A stretch of DNA of 45,795 nucleotides from Chromatiales bacterium (GCA_026984045.1 JALSSV010000068.1:1-45795), one strand, 5' to 3'; shown: positions 27,165 through 35,727, counted from the first letter of the stretch. Translations and numbers: made by a program. Notes: generated by a model not told the origin, from the letters alone.

Positions 27165-28358
27165 TCATTCGTCGGTGAGCAGGGTGATCCAGTGCACCAC
27201 CGGCACGGGGCTGTTGGCGGCCAGATGGGTCAGGCAGCCGATGTTGGCGGTGGCGACGAGTTCGGGGCCGCGGGCGAGGAGTTTTTCCAGCTTGTCGTCG
27301 CGCAGGGCACGGGCGAGGTCGGGTTGCAGCAGGCTGTAGGTGCCGGCGGCGCCGCAGCAGATCCGGGCGTCGTCGAAGGGCAGCAGCTCGAAGCCCAGCC
27401 TGGCCAGCAGGCGCTCGACCCGGCCGGCCAGTTTCTGGCCGTGCTGCAGGGTGCAGGGCGGGTGGAAGGCGATGCGCCGGCCGCGGCCAGGCTGGCCGAG
27501 GGGGGAGAGATCCTCGCGCTCCAGCAGTTCCACCAGATCCAGGGTGGCTTCGGCCACCGGGCGGGCGCGGTCGTCGTCCGGCAGCAGATCCGGATATTCC
27601 TTGAGCATGAGGCCGCAGCCGCTGGCGTTGCTCAGGATCGCCTCGGCGCCGTCGTCGAGCAGCCCTGTCCAGGCAGCGAGGTTGGTGCGCGCCCGTTGCC
27701 GGGCCGCCTCAGGTGCCGAAAGATGCAGATCCACCGCGCCGCAGCAGCCGCCGGCGCGAACCACCGAGATCCCCAGCCGGTCGAGCACCCGGGCGGTGGC
27801 CGCGTCGATGCCCGGGTCCAGCGCCGGTTGCACGCAGCCGCCCGGCAGGATGACCTGCCGGGGATGAGTACTGACCGGCAGCGGTCCGGCATCGCCGGGC
27901 GCAGGGATGCGCGCGCGCAGGCCGGCCGGCAGGAACGGGCGCAGACGGCGGGCGAGGCCGAGCGCCAGGGCGAAGCGACGGGCGTCCGGCAGCAGCCAGC
28001 GCAGGGCGGCCCGGTGTAGGCGCTGGGGCCATGGGCGGGGTTTTTTCCGATCGAGCCGTTCCCGGCCGATTTCCAGCAGGCGGGAGTAGCGCACGCCGGA
28101 AGGGCAGGTGGTCTCGCAACCGCGGCACAGCAGGCAGCGATCCAGATGGTGGCGGGTGTGTTCGCCGACCGGCTGTTCCTCCAGCATCTGCTTGATGAGA
28201 TAGATGCGCCCGCGCGGGCTGTCGCGCTCGTCGCCCAGCAGGCGGTAGGTGGGGCAGGTGGCCGTGCAGAAGCCGCAGTGCACGCAGCGGCGCAGGATGG
28301 CCTCCGCCTCGCGGCCTTCGCGGGTGATCAGCACGGATTCGGGGAGGCGGGTCTGCAT
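27165..28358 (-). CDS. glcF: Glycolate oxidase iron-sulfur subunit
   Basis: 397-aa subunit with two 4Fe-4S clusters and two CCG domains, passing electrons from GlcDE to the membrane quinone pool. Seen: CVHCGFCTATCPTYRLLGDE and CLLCRGCETTCPSGV in the N-terminal part, then VRAGGCCGAVDLHL and DARICCGAAGTYSLL (CCG motifs). The start is ATG 28358, 5 bp after the glcE stop; the long upstream frame is a shadow of glcE. It is the last gene of the glcD-glcE-glcF operon. Confidence 0.95.
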   Translation of the reverse strand: MQTRLPESVLITREGREAEAILRRCVHCGFCTATCPTYRLLGDERDSPRGRIYLIKQMLEEQPVGEHTRHHLDRCLLCRGCETTCPSGVRYSRLLEIGRERLDRKKPRPWPQRLHRAALRWLLPDARRFALALGLARRLRPFLPAGLRARIPAPGDAGPLPVSTHPRQVILPGGCVQPALDPGIDAATARVLDRLGISVVRAGGCCGAVDLHLSAPEAARQRARTNLAAWTGLLDDGAEAILSNASGCGLMLKEYPDLLPDDDRARPVAEATLDLVELLEREDLSPLGQPGRGRRIAFHPPCTLQHGQKLAGRVERLLARLGFELLPFDDARICCGAAGTYSLLQPDLARALRDDKLEKLLARGPELVATANIGCLTHLAANSPVPVVHWITLLTDE

Positions 28359-28363
28359 GGCGG

Positions 28364-29425
28364 TTACAGGTCGGGATAGAGGCAGCCGTAGTTGAACAGC
28401 CCCTGGGGGTCGAAGACTTCCTTCAGGCGCAGGTGCAGTTGGCGGGCGGCCATGGGCAGGGGATGGAAGGCGTCCACGTCCTGCGGCCGCTGGCGGAAGG
28501 CCGTGGCATGGCCGCCCAGGGCCTCCGCCCCGGCGCGGATGGCGTCGGCCGGGCGGAAGGAGCGCAGCCAGCGTTGGGCGCCGCCCCAGTCGAGCAGCAG
28601 GGGCTCGTCGTGGACGGGCAGCGGCGCCGCCGGGGGCAGCGAGAGCCGCCACAGGGGCGCCTCGCCGGCGAAGAAGGGATGGGTCTGCTCGCGCAGGGCG
28701 GTCCAGAAGCTGTCGGCCTCGTCCAGGGTCTCACCGCCGAGCCGGCGCGCCGTTTCGGCCACGGTAGCCTCGCTTCCTTCCAGGCGCAGATACAGGCAGC
28801 CGTCCACGTGCGCCGCGCCGGTCAGGGGCAGGGATTCCCCGCCCAGGCGCCGCAGGGTGTCGAGGGCCGCGTCGGCGGCACATTCGAGCACCCGGGTTTC
28901 GCTCGCCTCGGCACGGGGCAGGACCTTGAGCGAAATGTCGAGCAGGATGCCGAGGGTGCCGAAGGCGCCGCACATCAGCCGGGCCACGTCGTAGCCGGCC
29001 ACGTTCTTCATCACCTCGCCGCCGAAGTGCAGGATGTCGCCCTTGCCGGTGAGCACGGTCACGCCCAGCACGTGATCGCGCACCGAGCCGCTCCAGGGCC
29101 GACGGGGGCCACACAGGCCGCTGGCCACCGTGCCACCGAGGGTGGCGCCGGGGCCGAAACGGGGCGGCTCGAAAGGCAGGTGCTGTCCCTCCGCCGCCAG
29201 CACCGCCTCGAGCTCGGCGAGGGGGGTGCCGGCGCGGGCGGTGACCACCAGCTCGGTGGGTTCATAGCTGAGGATGCCGCGATGGCCGGCCAGGGACAGC
29301 GGCTCGCCCCGCACCGGGTTGCCCAGAAAGGCCTTGCTGCCGCTGCCGGTGAGACACAGGGGGGTGTGCGCTTCCATGGCCTCCCGGACCCTGGCCTGCA
29401 GGGCGTCGCGCTGATCGGCGTCCAT
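28364..29425 (-). CDS. glcE: Glycolate oxidase FAD-binding subunit GlcE
   Basis: 353-aa FAD-binding subunit of glycolate oxidase, truncated relative to GlcD as is normal. Seen: PLCLTGSGSKAFLG at the PCMH FAD-binding domain start, RFGPGATLGGTVASGLCGPR, FGGEVMKNVAGYDVARLM and the C-terminal FDPQGLFNYGCLYPDL. ATG 29425 shares a base with the glcD stop (TGATG), which supports this start over the long frame to 29602. Works with GlcD and GlcF in one complex. Confidence 0.95.
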   Translation of the reverse strand: MDADQRDALQARVREAMEAHTPLCLTGSGSKAFLGNPVRGEPLSLAGHRGILSYEPTELVVTARAGTPLAELEAVLAAEGQHLPFEPPRFGPGATLGGTVASGLCGPRRPWSGSVRDHVLGVTVLTGKGDILHFGGEVMKNVAGYDVARLMCGAFGTLGILLDISLKVLPRAEASETRVLECAADAALDTLRRLGGESLPLTGAAHVDGCLYLRLEGSEATVAETARRLGGETLDEADSFWTALREQTHPFFAGEAPLWRLSLPPAAPLPVHDEPLLLDWGGAQRWLRSFRPADAIRAGAEALGGHATAFRQRPQDVDAFHPLPMAARQLHLRLKEVFDPQGLFNYGCLYPDL

Positions 29426-30900
29426 CAGAAACGCTCCAGCTCGGGATGGGGCAGCCGGCCGCGGTGGACGTGCATGGCCCCGAACTCGGCGCAGCGGTGC
29501 AGGGTGGGGATGGCCTTGCCGGGATTGAGCAGGCCGTCCGGGTCGAAGGCCTTTTTCAGGGCATGGAAGTATCGCAGCTCGTCGGCGTCGAACTGCACGC
29601 ACATCTGATCGATCTTCTCCCGCCCCACGCCGTGCTCGCCGGTGATGGTGCCGCCCACCTCCACGCAGATCTCGAGGATGCGGCCGCCGAATTCCTCGGC
29701 CTTGCGCAGCTCGCCGGGGCGGTTGGCATCGTAGAGGATCAGGGGATGCAGGTTGCCGTCGCCGGCGTGGAACACGTTGGCCACCGGCAGGCCGTATTCT
29801 TCCGAGAGGGCGGCGATGCGCTCCAGCACCTCGGCCAGGCGCTTTCTGGGAATGGTGCCGTCCATGCAGTAGTAGTCGGGGGCCAGCCGCCCCACGGCCG
29901 GGAAGGCCGCCTTGCGGCCGGCCCAGAAACGGGCCCGTTCCTCGTCGTCACGGGCCACGCGCACCTCGCTCGCGCCGGCGGCCTGCAGCAGGGCACGGAC
30001 CCGCTCGGTCTGGGCCGCCACTTCCGCCTCGCAACCGTCCAGCTCGCACAGCAGGATCGCCGCCGCCTCGGTGGGATAGCCGGCGTGCACATAGTCCTCG
30101 GCGGCCCGCAGCGAGGGATTGTCCATCAGTTCCAGGCCGGCCGGGACGATACCGGCGCCGATGATCCGCGCCACCGCCTCGCCGGCGGCCGGGATGCTGT
30201 CGAAAGCGGCCAGCAATACCTGGATGGTGGGCGGACGGGGCAGCAGGCGCAGGGTCACCTCGGTAACGATGCCCAGCAGCCCTTCCGAGCCGTGCATCAC
30301 CGCCAGCAGATCGTAGCCGGGTCCGTCCAGCGCCTGGCCGCCGAGGCGCAGGCGCTCGCCTTCCATGGTCAGCATTTCGATGCCCAGCACGTTGTGCACG
30401 GTGAGGCCGTATTTCAGGCAGTGCACGCCGCCCGAGTTCTCGGCCACGTTGCCGCCCAGGGTGCAGGCAATCTGGGAGGAGGGATCGGGCGCGTAGAACA
30501 GGCCGTGAACGGCGGCCGCCTCGGAGACGGCCAGGTTGGTCACGCCCGGCTGGACGGTGGCGGTGCGGTTGGCCGCATCGATTTCCAGGATCCGGTTGAA
30601 GCGGGCCAGGCTCAGCAGCACGCCCTCGCGATGGGGCAGGGCGCCGCCCGACAGCCCGGTGCCGGCCCCGCGCGCCACCACCGGCACCTCGTTCACCTGG
30701 CACAGTTCCAGGATCGCCTGCACCTGTTCCACCGTCTCCGGCAGCACCGCAATCAGCGGCAGCGCCCGGTAGGCCGACAGGCCGTCACACTCGAAGGGCC
30801 GCAGATCCTCCTTCTCCGTCAGCACCGCCTCGGACGGCAGGATCCGGCGCAGCGCCCGGGCCAGGGCCGCGCGGTTTCGTTCGTGCAGCGATTGCGTCAT
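29425..30900 (-). CDS. glcD: Glycolate oxidase subunit GlcD (FAD-linked)
   Basis: 491-aa catalytic subunit oxidising glycolate to glyoxylate. Seen: VVARGAGTGLSGGALP (FAD pyrophosphate loop), DPSSQIACTLGGNVAENSGG, VMHGSEGLLGIVTEVTLRLL, HAGDGNLHPLILYD and GGTITGEHGVGREK, then the C-terminal FDPDGLLNPGK. It is the first gene of glcDEF. With the glyoxylate aminotransferase at 10.3-11.5 kb, the window holds two steps of 2-phosphoglycolate salvage, which is expected when RubisCO is used; RubisCO itself is not seen. No GlcC regulator gene is adjacent. Confidence 0.96.
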   Translation of the reverse strand: MTQSLHERNRAALARALRRILPSEAVLTEKEDLRPFECDGLSAYRALPLIAVLPETVEQVQAILELCQVNEVPVVARGAGTGLSGGALPHREGVLLSLARFNRILEIDAANRTATVQPGVTNLAVSEAAAVHGLFYAPDPSSQIACTLGGNVAENSGGVHCLKYGLTVHNVLGIEMLTMEGERLRLGGQALDGPGYDLLAVMHGSEGLLGIVTEVTLRLLPRPPTIQVLLAAFDSIPAAGEAVARIIGAGIVPAGLELMDNPSLRAAEDYVHAGYPTEAAAILLCELDGCEAEVAAQTERVRALLQAAGASEVRVARDDEERARFWAGRKAAFPAVGRLAPDYYCMDGTIPRKRLAEVLERIAALSEEYGLPVANVFHAGDGNLHPLILYDANRPGELRKAEEFGGRILEICVEVGGTITGEHGVGREKIDQMCVQFDADELRYFHALKKAFDPDGLLNPGKAIPTLHRCAEFGAMHVHRGRLPHPELERF

Positions 30901-30990
30901 GGGGCCGCATCATAGCAGGCCTTGGCGGGGCAATAACCCTGGAGAATGTTGAGGAAAGGCGAGGCGCATGCAATTGTGCAGGCGGATGTG

Positions 30991-31231
30991 GAAGGGACGC
31001 AGAGGGCGCAGAGACGCAGAGAGCACAGAGCGTGTCCTGTGGGCTGTCGAGGTGAAAAAACCGGTTTCGCGGAAACGTGCGCTGGAGATACCGGTATCTC
31101 TTTTCTTCTGCCGCTGGCTGACAAAATGCCGTAAAACATGTGAACTGCCAGAACGACAGGCCACCTTCCGTCTGCCTGAGAACAAACCGACCGACAATAC
31201 TCCGCGTTCTCTGCGTCTTCTGCGTTACTTC
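30991..31231. repeat. Inverted-arm element with 8-9-nt periodic arms, copy 3
   Basis: Left arm 30991-31029 (GACGCAGAGGGCGCAGAGAC) and right arm 31198-31231 (CCGCGTTCTCTGCGTCTTCT). No gene is seen in 30901-31249. glcD therefore starts downstream of a region built largely of this element. Confidence 0.8.
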
Positions 31232-31249
31232 CAGCATAGCGCCGATATG

Positions 31250-31630
31250 TCACCGATCATGGATGTTCCGGAAGCGAACGATCCGCCGGCGCTGGCGTTT
31301 GTCGGGGCGTTTTGCCGGGCGGGGGGCGGCGAGGCGGCGCTGTTCGCGCAGGGCTTCGCGGCGGGCGCGGCTGGTTTCGTCCTCGATGTAGAGGGTCCGG
31401 GCTTCGCTGGCGGGGCCGCGCCGGTCGGCCAGGGCCGTGATGGTGATTTCCCAGGTGTCGCCGCCGCGGGTGATGCGCAGACGGTCGCCGGGGCGCACGG
31501 CTTTGGATGGCTTGACCCGCTGGCCGTTGAGGTGCACGTGACCGCCCTGGATGGCTTCCACCGCCAGGGCCCGGGTCTTGTGGAAGCGGGCGCACCAGAG
31601 CCATTTGTCGAGGCGTTGGGATTGGTCCAT
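31250..31630 (-). CDS. hslR: Ribosome-associated heat shock protein Hsp15 (S4 domain)
   Basis: 126-aa S4-domain RNA-binding protein. In E. coli Hsp15 binds free 50S subunits carrying nascent peptide. Seen: RLDKWLWCARFHKTRALAVE and GGHVHLNGQRVKPSKAVRPG (S4 domain, about 5-65), then a basic tail rich in Arg/Lys (RREALREQRRLAAPRPAKR). Start ATG 31630 is preferred as MDQSQRLDKW matches the family; the upstream ATG 31669 would add 13 residues. Divergent from the Nudix gene. Confidence 0.9.
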   Translation of the reverse strand: MDQSQRLDKWLWCARFHKTRALAVEAIQGGHVHLNGQRVKPSKAVRPGDRLRITRGGDTWEITITALADRRGPASEARTLYIEDETSRARREALREQRRLAAPRPAKRPDKRQRRRIVRFRNIHDR

Positions 31631-31701
31631 GCGGAGATCATCCCACAGCCCGGCCGCCTGTGCGATCATGGCGATCCGTTTTCCGGCTTCAGGAGAGTGT
31701 C

Positions 31702-32142
31702 ATGCCCGCGCCCCGTACCCCGCTGCTGGCGGTGGACATCATCATCGCCCTGACCGATCGGCCCGGGCGGCCCATCGTGCTCATCGAGCGGCGCAATCCG
31801 CCGCCCGGCTGGGCGCTGCCCGGCGGTTTCGTGGACGTGGGCGAGCCGCTGGAAGCGGCGGCGGTGCGCGAGGCGAAGGAAGAGACCTGTCTCGACGTGA
31901 CCCTGCGCGCCCTGCTGGGTTGTTATTCGGATCCGCGGCGCGATCCGCGCGGCCATACGGTGAGCGCCGTGTACGTGGCCGAGGCCGTGGGCGAGCCCCG
32001 CGCGGCGGACGATGCCCGCCACCTGGTGCTCGTGGATCCCGCGGCCCCGGGGCGGCCGCTGGCCTTCGATCACGATCTCATCCTGGCCGATTACCGTCAC
32101 TGGCTGGACACCGGCGAACCGGCGCCCTTGCGCCACGTGTGA
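31702..32142 (+). CDS. Nudix hydrolase
   Basis: 146-aa Nudix protein with a complete box: GGFVDVGEPLEAAAVREAKEET, read as GX5EX7REUXEEXGU with Cys in place of Gly after EET. The flanking RRNPPPGWALP and DPRGHTVSAVYVAEA suggest the ADP-ribose pyrophosphatase or general NUDIX subgroup. The substrate cannot be told. Ribosome site AGGAGAG lies 6 nt before ATG 31702. Neighbour of hslR, divergent. Confidence 0.88.
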   Translation: MPAPRTPLLAVDIIIALTDRPGRPIVLIERRNPPPGWALPGGFVDVGEPLEAAAVREAKEETCLDVTLRALLGCYSDPRRDPRGHTVSAVYVAEAVGEPRAADDARHLVLVDPAAPGRPLAFDHDLILADYRHWLDTGEPAPLRHV

Positions 32143-32202
32143 CTTCAGGTCTCTGAAATCTCAGGCACTTTTTTCCAACGCGCGGCCGCATTTCCATTTC
32201 GG

Positions 32203-32208
32203 TATAAT
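32203..32208 (+). promoter_or_regulatory. Candidate -10 box of the thioredoxin gene
   Basis: TATAAT at 32203-32208, 71 bp before the start codon; no good -35 hexamer is seen at 16-18 bp. Confidence 0.4.
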
Positions 32209-32279
32209 CGGGCACTTGTGTTTTTCGCACCTTCCCCCATATCGATTTCATTCCCCAGCCATTTTCAGGAGAACGCCCC

Positions 32280-32657
32280 ATGGCGACCATCGAACTGACC
32301 AAAGAAAACCTGGTAAACACCGTCAACGAGAATCCCTTCGTCATCATCGACTTCTGGGCGCCGTGGTGTGGACCCTGCCAGTCCTTCGCTCCCGTGTACG
32401 AGCAGATTTCGGAGAAGCATCCCGACATCGTCTTTGCCAAGGTGAACACCGAAGAGGAGCAGGAAATCGCGGCCCAGTTCAACATCCGCTCCATACCCAC
32501 GCTGATGATCTTCCGTGATCAGATCATCATCTACGCCGAACCCGGCGCCCTGCCGGCCCAGACCTTCGAGCAGCTCATCGAGCAGGCGAAGAACCTGGAC
32601 ATGGACGAAGTACGCAAGCAGGTGGCCGAGGAACAGCAGCAGGCCCAGGGACAGTGA
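32280..32657 (+). CDS. Thioredoxin-family protein
   Basis: 125-aa thioredoxin fold with active site WAPWCGPCQSFAP and the cis-Pro in NIRSIPTLMIF. It is a little longer than standard TrxA (108 aa), with a C-terminal Gln/Glu-rich extension (QVAEEQQQAQGQ). Likely a cytoplasmic disulfide reductase. ATG 32280 has AGGAGAA 9 nt upstream. It is a single-gene unit, with a -10 box upstream and a terminator 8 bp after the stop. Confidence 0.93.
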   Translation: MATIELTKENLVNTVNENPFVIIDFWAPWCGPCQSFAPVYEQISEKHPDIVFAKVNTEEEQEIAAQFNIRSIPTLMIFRDQIIIYAEPGALPAQTFEQLIEQAKNLDMDEVRKQVAEEQQQAQGQ

Positions 32658-32665
32658 CACGAGCC

Positions 32666-32705
32666 AACAAAGCCCCGGCGATTCCGATCGTCGGGGCTTT
32701 GTTGT
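32666..32705 (+). terminator. Rho-independent terminator of the thioredoxin gene
   Basis: AACAAAGCCCCG and its complement CGGGGCTTTGTT form a strong stem, followed by TTGTTG. Confidence 0.9.
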
Positions 32706-32709
32706 TGAT

Positions 32710-32791
32710 GTAGTCCGGCTCAAGCGCAGCGGAGCCGGCGTTTGGGTATATCGCATTTTTTGCCGGCTCCGCTGCGCTTGAGCCGGCCTAC
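32710..32791. repeat. Family B palindrome, second copy
   Basis: Arms 32710-32739 and 32762-32791 (GCTCAAGCGCAGCGGAGC core) with a 22-nt AT-rich loop. It starts just after the terminator. Confidence 0.85.
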
Positions 32792-32797
32792 AGGACT

Positions 32798-32930
32798 GTA
32801 GGAGCGGCGCCCTCGCCGCGACCCGGCGGTAGCGGGTTACGAGTTGCTGGTGATGGGAACAGAAATTTTTCCCAGCCACCCGTCCCCGGCTACCTGCCGC
32901 TGCATATCGCGGCGCGGGCGCCGCTCCTAC
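32798..32930. repeat. REP pair enclosing a family F repeat
   Basis: Family A copies face each other at 32798-32822 and 32907-32930. Between them, 32826-32897 holds GGTAGCGGGTTACGAGTTGC and its rough complement (family F). No gene is seen in 32706-32972. Confidence 0.75.
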
Positions 32931-32972
32931 CTATTTGTACCCTCCGTGTTTTCTGCCGCCGCAGCCGGTTCG

Positions 32973-34244
32973 TTATGACAGAACCCCCTCGAAGGGCTGC
33001 ACGTCCACCAGCGTGCCGGCGTCCACGCCGCCGCTTTCGCGGGGGAGGACGATGAAGCAGTTGGCGCGGCTCATGCCGCTGAGGATGTGGGAGGCCTGCT
33101 GGCCGACGCTGCGCACCACCAGTTCGCCTTCGGCGTCGCGTTCGAGGATCCCGCGCTGGAAGTCGGTGCGGCCGGGGCGTTTCTTCAGGGGCTCGGCGGC
33201 CGGGACGCGAATCGTCAGCGGGGCGGGGATGTCGCGCTCGCCCATCAGGCGGCGCAGGGCGGGGCGGGCGAACTGGTAGAAGGTCACCAGGGTGGAGACC
33301 GGGTTGCCCGGCAGGCCGAAGAAGCAGGCCCCTTCCACCTCGCCGAAGGCCAGCGGCTTGCCCGGTTTCATGGCGATCTTCCAGAAGTCCACCTTGCCCA
33401 GCCGGTCGAGGGTTTCCTTCACGTAGTCGGCATCGCCCACGGAGACCCCGCCGGAGGTGACGATGGCGTCGGCCTGCGCGGCGGCGTCGTGGAAGGCCTG
33501 TTCCACGGCTTCGCGGGTGTCGGGGATCACGCCCAGATCCAGCAGTTCCACGCCCAGTTCCCGCAGCATGCCGTAGATGGCATAGCGGTTGGAATCGTAG
33601 ATCTGGCCGGGGCCGAGAGTGCCGCCGGGGGCCACCAGCTCGTCGCCGGTGGAGAAGAAGGCCACCTTCGGTTTGCGGTGAACCATGACCTCGGGCACGC
33701 CGAGCGAGGCGAGCAGGGCCAGCTCGGCGGCGCGCAGGCGCTGGCCGGCTTCCAGCACCGTGTCGCCGGCGCGGATGTCCTCGCCCGGCTGGCGCACGTT
33801 CTGGCCGGGCTGGTGGCCGCTGGCGATGACGATCTCATCGCCCTCCCGTTCGGTGTGCTCCTGCATGATCACCGTGTCGGCGCCGGCCGGGACCTCGGCG
33901 CCGGTCATGATGCGCACGCACTGCCCCGGCGCCACTTCACCTGGCCAGGGCCGTCCGGCCCACGCTGAGCCGACCACCGCGAGACGGGCCGTGCCTTCTG
34001 CCGGCAGATCGGCGGCGCGCACGGCATAGCCGTCCATGGCCGAGTTGCGGTGGGGCGGCACGTTCACCGGGGAGACGACGTTTTCGGCCAGCACGTGCCC
34101 CAGTGCCTCGAAAAGCGGCAGGGAACGGGTTTCGGTAACCGGCGAGACGAGGGCGAGGATCCGCTCGCGGGCCTGTTCCACGGTCAGGGTGCCGGGGGGC
34201 AGTTCGTCACAGCCGCAGGGGCTGGGGGGAATGGCGCTGTTCAT
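32973..34244 (-). CDS. moeA: Molybdopterin molybdenumtransferase MoeA
   Basis: 423-aa enzyme inserting molybdate into adenylated molybdopterin. Seen: PPHRNSAMDGYAVRAADL, VRIMTGAEVPAGADTV, the MPT-binding domain with VAFFSTGDELV and TSGGVSVGDADYVKETL, and FFGLPGNPVSTLVTF. The C-terminal MoeA domain IV follows. It is 62 bp downstream of mobB, with a perfect hairpin in the gap. The set mobA-mobB-moeA makes bis-MGD type cofactor, but no molybdoenzyme gene is in the window. Confidence 0.96.
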   Translation of the reverse strand: MNSAIPPSPCGCDELPPGTLTVEQARERILALVSPVTETRSLPLFEALGHVLAENVVSPVNVPPHRNSAMDGYAVRAADLPAEGTARLAVVGSAWAGRPWPGEVAPGQCVRIMTGAEVPAGADTVIMQEHTEREGDEIVIASGHQPGQNVRQPGEDIRAGDTVLEAGQRLRAAELALLASLGVPEVMVHRKPKVAFFSTGDELVAPGGTLGPGQIYDSNRYAIYGMLRELGVELLDLGVIPDTREAVEQAFHDAAAQADAIVTSGGVSVGDADYVKETLDRLGKVDFWKIAMKPGKPLAFGEVEGACFFGLPGNPVSTLVTFYQFARPALRRLMGERDIPAPLTIRVPAAEPLKKRPGRTDFQRGILERDAEGELVVRSVGQQASHILSGMSRANCFIVLPRESGGVDAGTLVDVQPFEGVLS

Positions 34245-34274
34245 GGACGACTCGGTTCTGTTGAGACTGGGGAT

Positions 34275-34292
34275 ATCGGCCTGAAGGCCGAT
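34275..34292. repeat. Perfect hairpin between mobB and moeA
   Basis: ATCGGCCT-GA-AGGCCGAT. Similar in form to GTCGGGCT-AA-AGCCCGAC at 11611-11628, so probably a dispersed palindrome. Confidence 0.6.
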
Positions 34293-34306
34293 CTACGGGG
34301 GCGAAA

Positions 34307-34855
34307 CTATACCATCGGGGCCTGCGGAGTGGATCGCAGGAAGTCCACCACGAACCCGGCGATGGCGCCGGTATCGTTGAGATCCAGCACCGGCAGGCGG
34401 GTCTCCACCGGCAGCGGCCCGTCACTGGCCACGGCGACGATGTGGGGATCCTGGGGGAACAGCAGGGGCTTGCCGAGGGCCGGGCGGTGCAGCTCGATCT
34501 TGGGAAAGGCCTCGTGGCGGAAGCCTTCCACCAGCACCAGATCGGCGCGCGCCGGATCGATCAGCCGGACCAGTTCCGCGAGTTGCGGATCGGCCGTCTG
34601 CTCCGGGGTTTCGACGATCAGCGCCCGCCGGTGGCGGGAGGCGATCAGCACCTGTTCGGCGCCGGCCTTGCGCAGCGCGTAGCTGTCCTTGCCCGGCACG
34701 TCGATCTCGAAATCGTGATGGGAATGCTTGATCAGCGCGGGCCGCAGACCGCACTCGCGCAGGGCCGGGATCAGGGCCTTCAGGAGGGTGGTCTTGCCGG
34801 TCCCGCTGTAGGCGGCGAAGCCGAGCAGCGGCAGGGGAGAATCATCGTGGACCAT
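34307..34855 (-). CDS. mobB: Molybdopterin-guanine dinucleotide biosynthesis adaptor MobB
   Basis: 182-aa P-loop GTP-binding adaptor of Mo cofactor synthesis. Seen: the Walker A motif AAYSGTGKTTLL near the N-terminus, LIKHSHHDFEIDVPGKDSYA and VLVEGFRHEAFPKIELHR. The start ATG 34855 is inside mobA (14-nt overlap); the longer frame to 34984 is a shadow of mobA. It is the middle gene of a mobA-mobB-moeA operon. Confidence 0.94.
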   Translation of the reverse strand: MVHDDSPLPLLGFAAYSGTGKTTLLKALIPALRECGLRPALIKHSHHDFEIDVPGKDSYALRKAGAEQVLIASRHRRALIVETPEQTADPQLAELVRLIDPARADLVLVEGFRHEAFPKIELHRPALGKPLLFPQDPHIVAVASDGPLPVETRLPVLDLNDTGAIAGFVVDFLRSTPQAPMV

Positions 34856-35453
34856 GTTGCAGTCGCTCCTGTAAACGGGAGAGGTCTTGCGGGGTGTTGA
34901 GATTGACGAAGGCCGTGGCCTCATCGCTGAAGTCCACCGCCACCGCATCCTGCCGCGCCAGCCAGGCGCCCAGGCGCCGTTCACCCCGGGCGAGGTAGTC
35001 GGCCAGATCCGCCCGGCAACGACGATGGATCAGACAGAAGGCCGGCTGGGTCTTGCCGGCCACACTGGCCAGCACCGCCTGCGCCTGCCGTGCCTTAGCC
35101 GTTGCCAGCAGGCGTGAACCCAGATCGGCGGGCAGAAGCGGACAGTCCACGGGTGCCACCAGCAGCCAGTCGTTGTCGATGTGTTCGAGGGCGGCCAGGA
35201 TGCCGGCCAGAGGGCCGGGCCGGCCGGGCAGGGTATCCGGCCAGACGGGCACGCCCAGGGCCCGGTAGCGATCGAGGTTGCGGTTGGCGCTGATGGCCAG
35301 CGACCGAACCTGTGGTCGTAGTCGCTGCAACACCCGTTCGACCAGGGGGACACCGTCCAGCCTCAGCCAGCCCTTGTCGCGGCCCTGCATGCGCCGGCCG
35401 CGCCCGCCTGCGAGGATCAGGCCGTTGAGGGAGGCTGGGGCGGTGTCTGCCAT
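34842..35453 (-). CDS. mobA: Molybdenum cofactor guanylyltransferase MobA
   Basis: 203-aa enzyme joining GMP to molybdopterin. Seen: the nucleotidyl-transferase motif LILAGGRGRRMQGRDKGWL, then PGPLAGILAALEHI, LLVAPVDCPLLPADL and the C-terminal FVNLNTPQDL. It begins the molybdenum cofactor operon. The sigma28-like promoter at 35479 faces away from it, in the 82-bp gap to the 63-aa gene. Confidence 0.95.
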   Translation of the reverse strand: MADTAPASLNGLILAGGRGRRMQGRDKGWLRLDGVPLVERVLQRLRPQVRSLAISANRNLDRYRALGVPVWPDTLPGRPGPLAGILAALEHIDNDWLLVAPVDCPLLPADLGSRLLATAKARQAQAVLASVAGKTQPAFCLIHRRCRADLADYLARGERRLGAWLARQDAVAVDFSDEATAFVNLNTPQDLSRLQERLQHGPR

Positions 35454-35478
35454 GCCTGGCAGTATATCAATGGTCGGC

Positions 35479-35505
35479 TAAAGATATGTCCCTCCCGGCC
35501 GATAC
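35479..35505 (+). promoter_or_regulatory. Candidate sigma28 (FliA) promoter
   Basis: TAAAGATA (35479-35486), exactly 11 nt, then GCCGATAC (35498-35505), against the consensus TAAAGTTT-N11-GCCGATAA. Fourteen of sixteen consensus positions or close to that match, and the spacing is exact. Transcription would start about 23 bp before the 63-aa gene. Confidence 0.8.
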
Positions 35506-35535
35506 TGCCCCTAATCCTACTGCGAGTCGGCATGC

Positions 35536-35727
35536 ATGAGCATATCCTCCATCCTCAACAAGGCGATCTTCGGGGCCGAGAAAGGGCTGCGGGACGCACG
35601 CGACGTTTCCAGCCAGTTGGCCGTGGCCACCCCGGATCCCGACGAATCATCGACGGATACCCCGAACGCCCGGGTGGAGAAGGCACGGGATGCGGATCTT
35701 GGTCGGATCGTCGACGAACAGGCCTAG
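35536..35727 (+). CDS. Small 63-aa protein, probably motility-linked
   Basis: Not assigned to a named family. It begins MSISSILNKAIFGAEKGLRD, an amphipathic helix followed by VSSQLA, then an acidic, Asp/Glu-rich tail. The first 30 residues recall the N-terminal helix of flagellar axial proteins, but this is only a resemblance. The strong support is the FliA-type promoter 30 bp upstream; no clear Shine-Dalgarno is seen. Its TAG stop is inside the CTAG that borders the inverted-repeat element; taking the element out keeps the same stop, so the gene is not truncated. It would then be 25 nt from the HDOD gene. Confidence 0.6.
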   Translation: MSISSILNKAIFGAEKGLRDARDVSSQLAVATPDPDESSTDTPNARVEKARDADLGRIVDEQA

